Shown: positions 1 to 11,999, counted from the stretch's first letter. The stretch is 64,000 bases of DNA from Coptis chinensis (GCA_015680905.1 CM027379.1:92031501-92095500), one strand, 5' to 3'. Notes: generated by a model not told the origin, from the letters alone. Numbers and translations are program-made.

Positions 1-616
1 GTTTTCCAATCATATTTTATCTAGGTTAAAGGTTTTCAAATGAGTTAAAAATTTTGTAGTACATATATATATAAAATTTTGGAAGTACTGCATCTAAATA
101 AAAGTTTGGAAATAGCTTCTAACGCCAATCTTTTTATTCCTGATTGTTATACTGTGATGAGTATGTTGAAGTAGTAGATGCCAAAACCAATGTTTTAAAT
201 TTGACTCAAGCTAAGTTGGTTATGTCAGCGAATAGATTTTCTATTGCAAGGGTTTGGTTTTAGCTCCTAATGGTCTGTAGGACTTTGTTTGGTGGTTGGA
301 AGTGTTTTGTGCTACTAACATGCTCTATAGGGGTTTCATGGGTTGTCAGAGGATGATGGGTAGATGTTGTTTGTTTGTTTGAGAATTGTTGAAGCTCTGA
401 AAGGGTCATTGATGGAGTCGAACTCGATTTTGGGTAAGTGAGGAGAATCGAGTTTTGATTGTATCGAAAGATTGGGTTTTTTATGAGGGTTAAAACTGAA
501 TGGTTTGTAGTGGTGGCGAGTGGAGGTTTGTGGTGGCTGATTCGATGGTGGAGGGATCTATTTGAGGAAGAAGAAAGAGAATGCAATCCGATGCTCCCTG
601 TTTGGGGTTAAGTTTA
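1..616. other. No gene recognised
   Basis: AT-rich intergenic DNA. The only long open frame (260-586, minus) encodes a Ser/His/Thr-rich peptide with no recognisable domain or exon signals. Positions 608-616 (TTAAGTTTA) form the left target-site duplication of the MITE that follows. Confidence 0.5.
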
Positions 617-871
617 GGGCTTTTTAGACTTTAGTCCAACGCATAGTTGGTTTATTATACTTTGGTCCATAAAATCTTGAATATTAGACTTTAGTCCTAA
701 TTCTGTTTGTTCAACTCAGTTGACTAACAATCAACGTGGTCAATCTGCTTACATACAACTGAGTTAACTAACGGTGAACAAACAGAACTTGGACTAAAGT
801 CTAATATTCAAGCTTTTCTGGACCAAAGTCTAATAAACCAACTATGCATAGGACCAAAGTCTAAAAAACCC
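617..871. mobile_element. MULE-type MITE, 255 bp, 9-bp TSD
   Basis: The two halves are inverted copies of each other over roughly 110 bp each; the tips read GGGCTTTTTAGACTTTAGTC and, on the other strand, GGGTTTTTTAGACTTTGGTC. The element is flanked by the perfect direct repeat TTAAGTTTA at 608-616 and 872-880. A 9-bp duplication with long inverted termini is the hallmark of Mutator-like elements. There is no coding capacity, so it is a non-autonomous deletion derivative. The arms carry several mismatches, so it is not a very recent insertion. Confidence 0.88.
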
Positions 872-880
872 TTAAGTTTA

Positions 881-3833
881 TTAGATCTGTTGGTTAGTTG
901 GGCTTGGGCCGGAATAAATTATGTTATTTCTTTGGGCCAGTTTTCATTTTATGTGGGCTGGTCCTTATGTTTCCAAGTGGGTCGAGTTAAGAAAATAGGT
1001 CTGTTTTAAACTTTTGGGCTTGGGCCTTTGCTATGGTTTTGTTTTGGTTAGTTGGGTTAGGACCATGAGGTGAATTGTTTTAAGCATGGGTTTGGGTTTG
1101 GACCTGTTTGGATGACCACCAGTTTAGGACTGATGACTGTTGGGTTTGACCCGTTGACCTTTGACTTGTTGACAAAGTTTGACTTTTAACTATTGGCTAG
1201 GAATAGGGTTTCTAGGATGGTCTAGGGCTATTCGGGTGCTTGTCTTTAGGCTAAGACTATATTTTTACATAAGTGTGTACGTGTCTTAATTACTCTAATT
1301 TCATTCTTACTATAATTCTTTTATAAAATATGACACTTAGACATTGTGATAATTAATAACGCGTGAACAATGAAAATATGAACAAGATACTTCTTTTTAC
1401 AAAAAAAGAATATACACAATACTATTCAATAATATTTTCAACGCGTCAACCACACCCTTTAGAACTCTCCACGCCTCAAGATTTGGAAATGAGATATTAT
1501 AACTAGTGATGTCATGTGATAGGTGGTCATTTATTGAATGTGTCATAAATGACCCGTTAGTGTTATAAAAGGGTATTCATTGACTGTGTCATGAATGACC
1601 TGGGTATTCATTGAATGTGTCATAAATGACCCTTCAGTGATATGATAGGTATTCCTTGAATGTGGCGGGAATGACCTAAGGTATTCATTGAATGTGTCAT
1701 AAATGACCTGAGATTTTATGCTCAAAGAGGCTGTGAATTATGCGTATGGTAAGCCCAGAGATGACTGTGATATAGTGGTACTCAGTATGAGAGAGGCGCA
1801 CATGAATGTGTGATTTGGCATGTGTGGAGTACAAATCGTGGAGTAGGTACTAAAGGGTGGGTGAATAAAAATTATTCGGTTTAGTTAATAAGAGAAATTG
1901 ACTTGGTTGTGTGGGTACGTGTTTGAATACATATAGATTAGCGAATTATGTATATTTAGAATTTCTAACTTTTCAGTTGTAGGAGGGTATGACTTACTAA
2001 TATTTGTGCAGGGACGATGTCCTACCCTTATACAGAAATGGTTATCGGTAAGATTTAATTCAATTACTAAGTCGTTATTAGAATAAGTTATTATAATGAG
2101 TTAATATAATGGAAATCTTGCTTTGGAATAAACTATGCCGGTTAAAAAGACGGAACTACCTGTCTCCCAAGCTGAGAATGGTTAAGTTATGGGTACATAT
2201 AAAGTGTTTGTTTAGATAATTAAAGTCTGTAAATATTTTTATGTTGTTAGTCTACTCATACCAGCAAATTCCATTTTTGCTTATCCATGTTTGCTTTGTT
2301 TTGGCAACGTGCGTGTGTTCTTGGGAACATAGGTGGAAAGCAATGGAACCACGACGTATGATTTGGATTCTTTCCTGGAGTAGTCCGTTAGTTTCTTTTA
2401 TTAGGTCCGATTCTTTTTGGAAGTATGTAATAATGTAGTTTTCATACTCTTTAAGACATGAGAAAAAGATGTTGAGGACTTATTATTCTTAGAGTTTTGT
2501 TTGATGATTTTTGGACGGAAGATAACCTATTAATAAAGTGATGGTGGATAAATATTTGGGATTATTTATTTTAAATTGATTGTTTTTATGATATGGGTTT
2601 TGGTGTTTGTATATGTTGTATCAACCCCGTCATAGTCTGGGTTTTAGACAATTGAACATAATGATGTTTGAGATATTTATATTTAAAATATTCTTTGTAA
2701 TTGTTTATAAATTCGGACTGTGACACTTTTACAAACACCAAATCCTTAAGTTTAAGACACAATTCTAAAAAAAATAGGGTCCATATTTGTGAGAAAAAAA
2801 AAAAAAAAAGCGGTAACTGTTAATTAGCTCCTAATCAAACACCACAAGTGACTTGTAATGTTTTATGTCGGTTTCCCCAAACTAGGATTACTTAAATATA
2901 TACTTCTATAGTAACTTCTATCGTGGTGTTTCATATTTTGAAGCATGGGAGGCCAACCAACAAAAGTCTCGTAAGCAGTTGCTTCCTAGTCTAGCTAGCA
3001 CCATGATACGCTAAAGAAGCACTCATCAGTAAATCTAACTTCTTCCGTCTAGAAGAAGTCCACATGGTTCATTTTCCTTAGAGCACCATTGTATTTCTTT
3101 TTCATAATCCACGCCACCTAAAAGTATGCACCACTGAAGTAGAATCATACCCTATCTATAGATTTGTTCATCCTTGTGTTGCTGCTCTATTTAATATATA
3201 CCCTCTATCATAGCCCAACATTCAGCAAAGAAGCTAGTAGCGTGTTAGTCCTTTGCTTAATGCCCCAAGACTGTGCGAGTGTGGTCTCTGAACAAAACCC
3301 CAATTTTAGCTGGTCCGATCCTAGCCTCCTGAGTTTTCTTTCGAAACCCGTGTTTACTTCATCTTTATAAATGTGCCTGTGGGTGGCATCCATTTACATT
3401 CCTAATTTTATGGTGCTCTGTGTGGCTTGATCAGTTCTACATGCAGTCTTTTCAGTATCACAAGTCTCTTGCAAAGTTGTGCATCCTGACCTTTGAGAAA
3501 AGGGCAACAAAGTGTATCCACCCTACAATTCTTTGTTTGTGTTTGTACTGCCTGAAATTACGATCTCCAAAGGAACCTTCCTTCATTTTCCATTTTGAGT
3601 CCTTGCTTGTAGCAGTGGGCTTTTTACCTTATCGGTAGCTTTCTTCAGATTATTAAAATGACATAAACGGTTAAAAAGCCCATACAATCACTGCCAGCCA
3701 AATGAGCTTGACGTGGGTATCTACTTTGAACCTTTACTAACATTAACTATTGGTTCAAAAAACCATAAAATAGTTGAATTAGTAGCTTACAAGAAAACTT
3801 TAATTTGTTTCAGTTAACTATAAAACTAGAATA
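881..3833. other. Unassigned repeat-like DNA
   Basis: No gene could be supported in this 3-kb stretch. The part from about 900 to 2720 has the texture of a decayed retrotransposon or LTR: GGGCTTGGGCC-like motifs, a TGTGACAC tract near 2719, and no long frame. I could not find matching LTR ends. The stretch 2940-3660 contains short open frames on both strands without recognisable domains. Tandem motifs at 1527-1710 are listed separately. Confidence 0.35.
1527..1710. repeat. Irregular tandem repeat of a hairpin-forming motif
   Basis: The motif TGAATGTGTCATAAATGACC and variants recur about five times at uneven spacing of roughly 30 to 60 bp. At 1527-1554 one copy makes a strong hairpin: GTCATTTAT and ATAAATGAC flank a 10-base loop. 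A short open frame on the minus strand is only a by-product of the repeat. Confidence 0.6.
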
Positions 3834-4030
3834 TCTATTATAATAAAACACAATGGCAAGACAAAATAAAACACAATGGCAGGACAAAGAGAGGTCGGCA
3901 TCTCGTGGGGATCTGAGTTAGGTGTGCATGGGGATCTGAAGAGAGACACGTGTATGACTTATATCATTTTGAAACCGTTTCTAATTCTCAATGGCATTTA
4001 AACAGATTTATTTAATGAATTAAATGTTGT

Positions 4031-4300
4031 AAATTCAATGCATGCATGTATTGGTTGTACATTGGATTCTTAATATTATCAATTTAATTTCATTGGCCCT
4101 TATTAATTGATGAGAGAATTGACTCTTAATATTATCAATTTAATTTCATTGGCCCTTATTAATTGATGAGAGAATTGACTCTTAATATTATCAATTTAAT
4201 TTCATTGGCCCTTATTAATTGATGAGGGAATTCTTTTAATGCAAATTCAATGCAATGCATGCATTGGTTGTACATTGGATTCTTAATATTATCAAATTTT
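4031..4300. repeat. 56-bp tandem triplication near the Helitron 5' end
   Basis: A 56-bp unit beginning CTTAATATTATCAATTTAAT is present three times almost perfectly from 4069 to about 4236. It is bracketed by two copies of a 50-bp segment (TTGGTTGTACATTGGATTCT; 4031-4083 and 4241-4294). This is an internal expansion of the AT-rich Helitron subterminal region. A similar CATACATTGGATGCCTAA repeat occurs near 21020-21110 in the Helitron starting at 20903. Confidence 0.85.
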
Positions 4301-4724
4301 CAATTACTAAAAAAATAATGGGCATAAATCAAATTGCTCTTCTTTCCCATTTGGCTCTTTCCTATTTATTGCATTTAAAACAAAGTTAACGACTAATTTA
4401 TGAGTTTTCTTTCTCAAATATATACATTCTAAACACTGACTTCCGGATCTAATTTGAATGGGCTTGGGCTTCAACCACACTACACTCTAGCACGATAAAT
4501 TAAATTGAGTGAGCGAACGATCCAACTTCATCTCCCACTAATAGTATAGTCTAGCGCTCCCACCTTTCAAGCTCTCAAAGAAATGGCATGAGTTAATTTC
4601 ACAACCACTAATTTCACATCCTCATAAAATGCCTATCCTCAACTAACTAATTTCACGTGAATCAGAATCCTCTCTCTCATTTGGCCTTCCAAAATAACCA
4701 ATACCGACCGCTATTAAAACAACA

Positions 4725-5015
4725 ATGATTTTTCCCTCACGTTGCTCCTCTACTCTCAAGATAAAACCTAGATCGTTAAGCCTCTCTCACAAATCGCTAA
4801 ACTCGCTCCAGTTTAGGCATTGTTCAAAGAGGTGCTTTTCTATTACTAATGCCTATTTCTTTACATCACCGTCCATCTTTTCTAATTGTTCATTTAACAA
4901 TTCATGTTCTCTGTTTGTTTCTCGCTCTAGATTTTCGGCCTCGGCTAACCGAACTCTTACTGCCAGGATTCCAACAGGTTTTTTACATGATTCAATTTGC
5001 TTTCCCTTCCATTAG
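4725..5015 (+). CDS. Hypothetical 96-residue protein, targeting-peptide-like
   Basis: An open frame of 96 codons, rich in Ser, Arg, Lys and Phe and almost free of acidic residues, starting MIFPSRCSSTLKIKPRSLSL. That composition resembles an organelle targeting peptide, so this could be the first exon of a captured nuclear gene for a chloroplast or mitochondrial protein. The sequence before it (about 4490-4724) is promoter or 5'UTR-like, with CT-rich stretches. It ends just before the second Helitron 5' terminus at 5038, so the rest of any donor gene is missing. I do not recognise a homologue; it may be a chance frame. Confidence 0.25.
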   Translation: MIFPSRCSSTLKIKPRSLSLSHKSLNSLQFRHCSKRCFSITNAYFFTSPSIFSNCSFNNSCSLFVSRSRFSASANRTLTARIPTGFLHDSICFPFH

Positions 5016-5037
5016 TTTTCGATTTCAGACCCTTACG

Positions 5038-5110
5038 TCTATTATAATAAAACACAATGGCAAGACAAAGAGAGATAGGGATCACGTGGGGATCTGAGTT
5101 AGATTGGGAC
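5038..5110 (+). mobile_element. Second Helitron 5' terminus
   Basis: TCTATTATAATAAAAC followed by ACAATGGCAAGACAAAGAG and a GTGGGGATCTGAGTTAGA block, the same order as at 3834. The base before TC is G rather than A. This may therefore be a nested copy, an internal duplication of the terminus, or a mutated insertion site. Confidence 0.7.
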
Positions 5111-7174
5111 AGATGTACGATCTAGAACATTTTGAAACTCCTATTCAATGCCATTTAAAAGTATTAATGACATTTATTAAGTGCTTTTAAGGATTGTATT
5201 AAAAAAGTTAATCAATTACTAAAAAATACAGTCAGATTAATAGTTATATTTAAATTTCTACACCATTTAAGAAATTTTGAAACGCCCATTTCCACCATAA
5301 TACAATGGAATTTTTTTGGGTGGATGAATTGAATTGCTTTTGAAATCTAAAAGTTTTCTCTCAAACAATATATTTTGAACCCTCAATGCTCTCCATCTAA
5401 TTACTATTGTCTGGTGGGGTCAAGTTTAAAGCCCCAAAATTGTTCATCTCTCCCACTGCCTTCTCCAAAAATGGGTGGCCAAGATTGTATTAGGATTTAG
5501 GCCTAAGATATGATGGAGGATTCAAGTGAGATGAATGGCTTGGGCTTGGGCTTGGATAAGAGTAAAACATGTATTTTAGAAAAGAAACCCCGACGCCCAA
5601 TTTTAAAGACCCGCGAACGTCTTGGGCAATTAAACTTTCTTTGTCGTAACTCCCTCTCTAATCTCTATTAACTTCTTCTTTATTGACTTGAAAACCAAAA
5701 ACGCCTCTAATGGAGTCTCTTAACTCTCCCACTATAAATATAAGCCTCTACACAATCACTCTCATGTTTAGTGAGATATTCCATCTGTTCTTGATTTCCA
5801 AAAAGTTACTTGTTGTAAACCATCTCATGAAAGGTCTTCAAAAGGGCACTAATTGAAAGTATTCCCTAAATTTAAGTAGTTCAATATTATGGGATTTGAT
5901 ATAATTATTGTGATTTTGTTTTATTTTCGGTCAAATTTCAGAATTTCTTTGGTACATAGCTCCTTCTAAATTCTAATGAGTTTCAAGATAGTACATAACT
6001 ATAAATGTGAAAACTGTTTTTGATGTACACGTTTCCATGATTGGTCCTTTTATATTTTTGTTGTTCCAATTAAGTAGGAATTTCATTATTCCCTTTACCA
6101 AACAATTTCAGTTCTAATGGAGGAAAGGAGAGTTACATCGGGGAAGTCCTTGGATTGTACATCGAAGATTAAATCACCGCGGACAATTTGTCACCTCAGA
6201 CATTGCTTTTGGTATGCGTAGTGATGTTCTGGAAGAAACATAAGACTTTATGTTTGCACACGATTTTCTGGGGAACCTGGTGTACAGATAGATTTGGGTA
6301 TTTTTGTTCCTACATTGCACATAACTTTTGGGCCGACATTTTAATATATTTTTTTGGGTGCGTATTGGTTGTGATTCATGTGATTTTTATTATTTTTGTG
6401 GTTTGTGGGCCGAATGCCAAATATTTTTTCTTCCACTCTGCCATAATTTGATGTAGCACTACGTGAGAAAGAAATATGCTAAGAGAAGTTACCTAAATAG
6501 CTAGACAGGGGAAAGATAAGAACGACAAGAAGTAAAAGAGACATAAATGTATGTTTAATTAGGAACAAAATTGGTAGAAAAAACACAAGAAATCAGTGGC
6601 CTTTAATGAGGTTTGGTTGGAACTAGAAACTTAAGGAAAGAAAGAGTAAGGTAGAGAGAAATGAGAGATGGGCTAATTAGTTTGTGTTGAATACTAACAC
6701 TTGTGCTTTCTCTCTTCTTGATTTGCAATCATTGTGGGTTAGCACTATGGTGTCTTTGAGTCCTTCCTTTGCTTTGATTAGTATCTATTTGATGAAATTG
6801 ATCTTCAATTATTTATACAGACTTTGTGCAACTGGACTATGATTCATCCTTTTATTACATGTCTTTCTAAAATATTACATATGGACAATTTTTCAAGCAA
6901 CGACTCCGATGAAATATGCATCAATTTAGTTGCCTAACTAACTACTCTAACCCATTCTCTCTTTTTTTGATATAAAAGTGTGTACTTTACTAATTGTATT
7001 TTTTCCATTTTTTTTGTCGATTATGCTATTTATTTTAGTACAAGTGCTACATTGTGTAGAAACTATTGATAAGCTTAAGAGGTCATCCATTGTTGGTCAA
7101 CTTATACTGGCAGTAACCATGCATTTGTGGACTGGATCTTAACACGTTGGGATTGAGTCAACCAACATGTGTAG
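5111..7174. other. Helitron interior, no coding gene recognised
   Basis: AT-rich filler with several short open frames but no recognisable protein. From about 6916 to 7157 the sequence is clearly homologous to 23994-24226 in the second Helitron cluster (shared words include GATATAAAAGTGTGTACT and TTGTGTAGAAACTATTGATA). This shared block ends at or near the cyclophilin-derived segment. Confidence 0.5.
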
Positions 7175-7467
7175 AAGGTGGACCACCTGAGGTCACACTA
7201 GAAACTTCCATGGGTCCATTCACTATCGAGTTGTACTACAAACATGCTCCAAGAACTTGTAGAAACTTCATTGAGCTATCTCGAAGAGGTTATTACGACA
7301 ATGTCAAATTCCACCGCATTATTGAGGATTTTGTTGTGCAAGGTGGAGATCCTACTGGTACAAGTCATGGTGGCGAATCAATATATGGTTAGAAATTTGA
7401 AGATGAGATAAAACCTGAGTTGAAACATACTGGTGCTGGTATTCTCTCCATGGCAAATAATTTATAT
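7175..7467 (+). pseudogene. Cyclophilin fragment (PPIL1 / plant CYP18-2 type), captured by Helitron
   Basis: The frame encodes the N-terminal half of a single-domain cyclophilin. It runs from GGPPEVTLETSMGPFTIELY through the FHRI motif and the VQGGDPTGT loop, then an in-frame TAG at 7390-7392, and resumes with KFEDEIKPELKHTGAGILSM. Family members are about 160-170 residues; here about 95 are present. The catalytic FHRI arginine region is kept, but the second half (the conserved Asn-Gly-Ser-Gln-Phe-Phe stretch, the tryptophan or equivalent, and the C-terminus) is missing. The closest family is the spliceosome-associated PPIase, which isomerises prolyl bonds. The fragment lies inside a Helitron and is absent from the homologous segment at 24 kb, so it is best read as captured gene DNA. 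The stop could be real or a consensus error, but the truncation alone makes it non-functional as an isomerase. Confidence 0.85.
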
Positions 7468-8458
7468 CCACCCAGGTTTGATATTAAATAGAGTTTTTGT
7501 TGTATTGTTTTGCCATATCAATTTTGAATATGTAGTTTGTGATTTTGTTCCTATCGTTTGTCGAGGTATCTCGCTTACATCACATGAAATTTTATTAGAC
7601 CGTGCATGTTTGAATTTATCTATTAAGAATATCTTTATCATCATTGTTCAAATAGTGATAGTGACGACTTATTTTACATCACTATCCATAAGAAATTATT
7701 TGATCTAGCTAAAAAAATTAGTACATGCTAATTTTCAGAGTAGTTATGAATGTTGATGGTGTAGGTGACTGAGTAGAAGACAATATGAATTGGGAATGAG
7801 TTTATAGTGTTAGCTTGAAAAGTAGCATTATCAAGGATAATAAATTCAAAACACACGTTACAAGCCCTTGCATAGTTACTCACTAATTTTCTGTTTCTTT
7901 TATTTTTTTTCTTTTTGAAAGGACTAAACTCGGTAGATTTTTAATGTTTCGTTGGCATGAATTGGACTATATACTTTCGTTTCTTATTGTAATTTTATTT
8001 GAGTTGAAGACGCCTTATCCCACTTCATCAGTTCTCATGGATCTCAGATTTCTTTGGGGTGAAGTGTCATACTTGCTCATTTTAAGTTACGGTTTCTTAA
8101 TTATGTTTTTTCTTTTTCTCTTTCTTTTTTGTAGTATTTTTCTAAACTTTGGTTTTTTCTAAACAAGGTATACTACTCATGAAAAAATTACATACTATAT
8201 AGCCTTTACTTTACCAAAAGATTTGGAAAAAGCAAAAGTGAAAGATGACATTAATTTTAGATGTTCCTCCTTAATTTATTGCTTTGACTTCATATATTTA
8301 GGAAAGAGCCGTGGAAAGAATACAAAACACAAGAAGTTGGTTGAGTGAGCCTTAAAACGGCGAGACAAGAAGCATTGTAAGAAAACATAGGCTTCTAGGT
8401 TTTATTTTATTCCATAGAAATGGTATGGGCATCCTATTTCTAATTTTAATTGTTCCAA
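7468..8458. other. Helitron interior, no gene recognised
   Basis: After ...LSMAN the reading diverges from the cyclophilin family; a possible donor site (CAG^GTTTGA) near 7472 may mark the captured intron. The rest is T-rich, intron-like DNA with only short open frames. Confidence 0.4.
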
Positions 8459-8857
8459 TCACACGAGACTCAAAGTCTTGCAACCGCAGTTGTTTGATCC
8501 TTACATAGACTTTGTTATGTTTCATATTTATTTTTTCTTTTCCAAAGATGCTTAAGACTATACTTTCCATGGTTTGTCGTGGTTGTTTCTACATGGGTCA
8601 GATTTTCTTAATTATATATGTTTGCAAAATAGTATGGTTTGAACTAAAAAACTATGTCACACGAGACTCAAAGTCTTGCAACCGCAGTTGTTTGATCCTT
8701 ACATAGACTTTGTTATGTTTCATATTTATTTTTTCTTTTCCAAAGATGCTTAAGAATATACTTTCCATGGTTTGTCGTGTTGTTGTTTCTACATGGGTCA
8801 GATTTTCTTAATTATATCTGTTTGCAAAATAGTATGGTTTGAACTAAAAAACTATGC
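8459..8857. repeat. 198-bp tandem duplication
   Basis: Two adjacent copies, 8459-8656 and 8657-8857, begin CACACGAGACTCAAAGTCTT and match almost base for base; the few differences are single bases or one-base indels near the end. The duplication lies inside the plus-strand Helitron. Confidence 0.9.
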
Positions 8858-11450
8858 CCTTTGGGTTGCCATAGTATATAGTGGTCGTGGTTTGCATACT
8901 GAATTGTGTATTCATGAGAGGCAAGTTGGTAGTTGAAAAGGTTGGCAAACATACAAGCTTATACTACCTAAGCGGAGGCGGCAACATAAAGCATAGGGTG
9001 GACCTTAAAACAATAATAGCTTAAGCGGGGTGAGCAGAAGATAATAAGAGAGGATTATTGTTGTACAAGGGATACTCGATCTCATCTCCTAATAATTGTA
9101 GTGGCCATTGTTTCATGTTTGAACCGGTTGGTCTCCTCAGAGGCAAATTGTTATCAAAAACACAATTTGGGGAGCCTAGAGCACCGTGCATTCCCTTTCA
9201 CCGATAATATTGGATAGAAATACTCCTGTTCCTTATCTCAATATGTTATTTTCTAATATACATATAACTTAGTGGGGTTGAGGCATTTGGGTGTCATTTA
9301 TATTAGTTTGTTTATCGCGGTTCATATATGGTTGAAGAATGAATTTGTTTATTCATAATATGACCAATTTTGTAATTTCGTGTTTTTGTGGTTTAACATT
9401 TTTTTTGTGTGGATGTTCATTCTAAACTTTTGTTGAATCTTATACTTTCAGGTCCACATCTTTAAGAATAATAGTTTATGTATGTGCTTAAGATTACAAT
9501 CGTGAAGTGTTCATGCATTGAGTCTTGACATACCGTAACCGGGTCGAGGTTAGCACCAACCTATTATTGATGAATAGGGTTATGATCCTAAATTAATTGC
9601 AAATGTTTTGACTTTGTTTTTATATAGCATGTATCAAAGAAAATGGTAGGAAGTACTTTTGTTTTCTTTGTCAAAGACGTTTTCAATTTTAATTGCATTG
9701 AGGGTCATCATATAAGCATAATAGTTTACCCCGATTTAGTTAGAATTTGTTAGGTGGAAGAAGTAGTGGCTAGCATGGTAGGTGTTAATGATTCTTGCTA
9801 GGGTTTTTGAGTAGTAGAATATTATATGGACTAAACGTATATAAGAAGCTAGCAATGGCAACATGTCTATAAAACCAATTTTTGGTTTGGGAATGATTTG
9901 TGTGTATTCATTGTAGTCACTCTTCACTATTTGAAGTCGGACTTTTTATTTTCCTTTTTTTACAGGTATGTTTGTGACTTCCACAATAGTGGTTTCCAAG
10001 ATAAAGGTCATTTTCTTTTTCTTTATAGATTTTGAAATGGAATGAATGTTTTTTTATCAGATATGCTAACTAATTTGTTGAAAATATTTCATTTTTGTGT
10101 TGTTGTTAATTTACTCATCCTCCATTGTTGGATTAAATGGTTTCATGAGTGGTGTCATGTAGAACCAAAATTTTCAGAAGGTAGCGTAAATAGATTTTCA
10201 CAATCCCCATACCTAATTTGGGACTAAATGTACACATATGCATCTCTTTTTCACAATACAATAAGAATCCCTAGGACTTTTCTCAAGAAAGCCGGGAAAA
10301 AATCAATGAATTATAGAATTCTTATGGTATTTGAAATCGATACAATTTTCGAATCAACTGGGAACCAAAAACAGTTATTGTAGTGCAGACTTTTTGAGAT
10401 TTGACTAAGTTGATGGCTAGATCTGTTTTTATAAGTACTTTCAAATAGTGGAAATTTCACTAAGCTGAGTCGACTTGATCGAGCTTAAAGTCGAGCGATG
10501 TTAAATTGCTATTTTTTTCCCGATAATCCTATATGAGAAATTTAGCCTCCTAAAGTCTAACATTACTCTTTTCCACAGGACTGCAACACCTAGCTAATGC
10601 ATATATTGGAATGGGTATTCACCCAGTTGCATCAAACACGTCTCAATCAAGAATGCCCAAGAGAAATTAGTATAAGGTGTTTGCATTGGCTTGACAACAA
10701 GGTACCACCAACCTTATAGTCCATCGAATACAAGTGGATTGTGGAAATTGATGAACCTCCCAAAATGAATTTAGAAGTATAAGTAAAAGTTGGCATTTTT
10801 TGAAAGATCATCACTGAAGCTTGACCTTATGGGTGGTTGACCCTTGAATGGGTTTAACTTAATGCATATTTGGTTAATATTGTATTGTTGTGTATTTTAT
10901 TTCATCAAAGTTTTTTACTTTTATCTGTACAAAGAGTAGACACATCTTTAATGAAGTTTATTGAAGGTGATATTTGGTGGGAGTCATAGTTGTACAAGTT
11001 GCATTGCTTGCAAATTGTAAGCATTAAGTAGCTCCTTAACTATATATTGTGTCTTTGTATGCAATATATTTAATTAAAGAGGTCTATTTTGCAAAATACA
11101 TATACCATTGTCAAGTTTCTAGACATATTCCATGATTTAAAAAACTATACCAATAAACATGGCCACTAGAAATGTAGATCAATTGGATATAATAACATCA
11201 TTAACAATTAACTATATTTTTTTTATTAAAAAAAAATCCTACTAAAGTATCTAAATAAAAATATGTACTGTGTTGACCATAAGAGCTCATATTAATATAA
11301 TTAAAAATTATTTAATTAAGTCAAAAACTGCAACTACACATGTTAAAGTTGACATGTCTTATAGGAATATATGTTTTTTTTGGTAAACATTAAACAAATT
11401 ATATTGAGTAATTATATATATTAACTTTGTTTTTTTTAAGAAACCTAAAG
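8858..11450. other. Helitron interior, no gene supported
   Basis: AT-rich DNA. Between 10578 and 10780 there is exon-like sequence: an acceptor-like TTCCACAG followed by a frame reading LQHLANAYIGMGIHPV and ending shortly after. I could not assign it to a family. Nothing else of note was seen. Confidence 0.35.
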
Positions 11451-11454
11451 ACAA

Positions 11455-11488
11455 CCGTGCTGAAGGCACGGGTTATAATTCATACTAG
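11455..11488 (+). mobile_element. Helitron 3' terminus (plus strand), hairpin plus CTAG
   Basis: CCGTGC-TGAA-GGCACGG forms a stem-loop; it is followed by TTATAATTCATA and CTAG (11485-11488). This is the canonical Helitron 3' structure (hairpin a little upstream of CTRR). The CTAG is palindromic and is shared with the 3' end of the opposite-strand Helitron, so which element owns it is ambiguous. Confidence 0.8.
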
Positions 11489-11999
11489 GTTCACATATTA
11501 GTCGTACCTACGGCACGATTTGTTATGAGATGCTTATTATGTTGTTTGTGTCATTAATCTTAGTACACCCAAGTATTTTCAAATGTGTGGCCTATGTGGG
11601 AATTTGTAGACATTTTATTTTGAACCTAGTGGTTATTTATTATGTGGATGTCTGTATGTGGTGGTGTCTCATACCAAAAAAAATTGTGTCTTTTGATAGT
11701 TAGAGCCTTCGCCATCTATCTTACAATAAAACGTTGATTTGGTACGGTTATGCAATTTCACTTTTTTCTAAATGCATATACTATTTTATTTCTGGTTACA
11801 AAGCTGAAAGCTAAATTGTAATGAACTGAACATTTAATATGTGCAAAATAATTTGATTAGTCTGACATGAATGATAGTTGGGGTATGTAAATTGTACCTA
11901 ATCATTATTATAGAGTCTATACATAAATTTTCGGGAAGGAAATGAACAAAAACAATTGAAAGTCTATTAAGGAAAAAAAAAATTGACATGGACGTTGTC

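Larger units (their letters stand above)
3834..11488 (+). mobile_element. Helitron (plus strand), outer 5' end at 3834, 3' end at about 11488
   Basis: The 5' terminus TCTATTATAATAAAAC starts directly after an A, as expected for A^T insertion of a Helitron. The subterminal sequence (CACAATGGCAGGACAAAGAG...) is shared with 5038, with 20903 onward, and in reverse with 17032. A matching 3' terminus lies at 11455-11488: CCGTGC-TGAA-GGCACGG hairpin followed about 15 bases later by CTAG. The second 5' terminus at 5038 makes the true partner uncertain, so either the whole 7.65 kb or only 5038-11488 is one element. No Rep or helicase domain is visible, so it is non-autonomous. It contains a cyclophilin fragment at 7175-7467. 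Confidence 0.7.

Noticed and set aside
260..586. 108-codon minus-strand frame
   Set aside because: Low-complexity Ser/His/Thr-rich product, no domain, no splice context, adjacent to a MITE.
3208..3393. Possible Ty1-copia coding remnant on the minus strand
   Set aside because: No catalytic motif could be read in any frame; similarity was only by impression.
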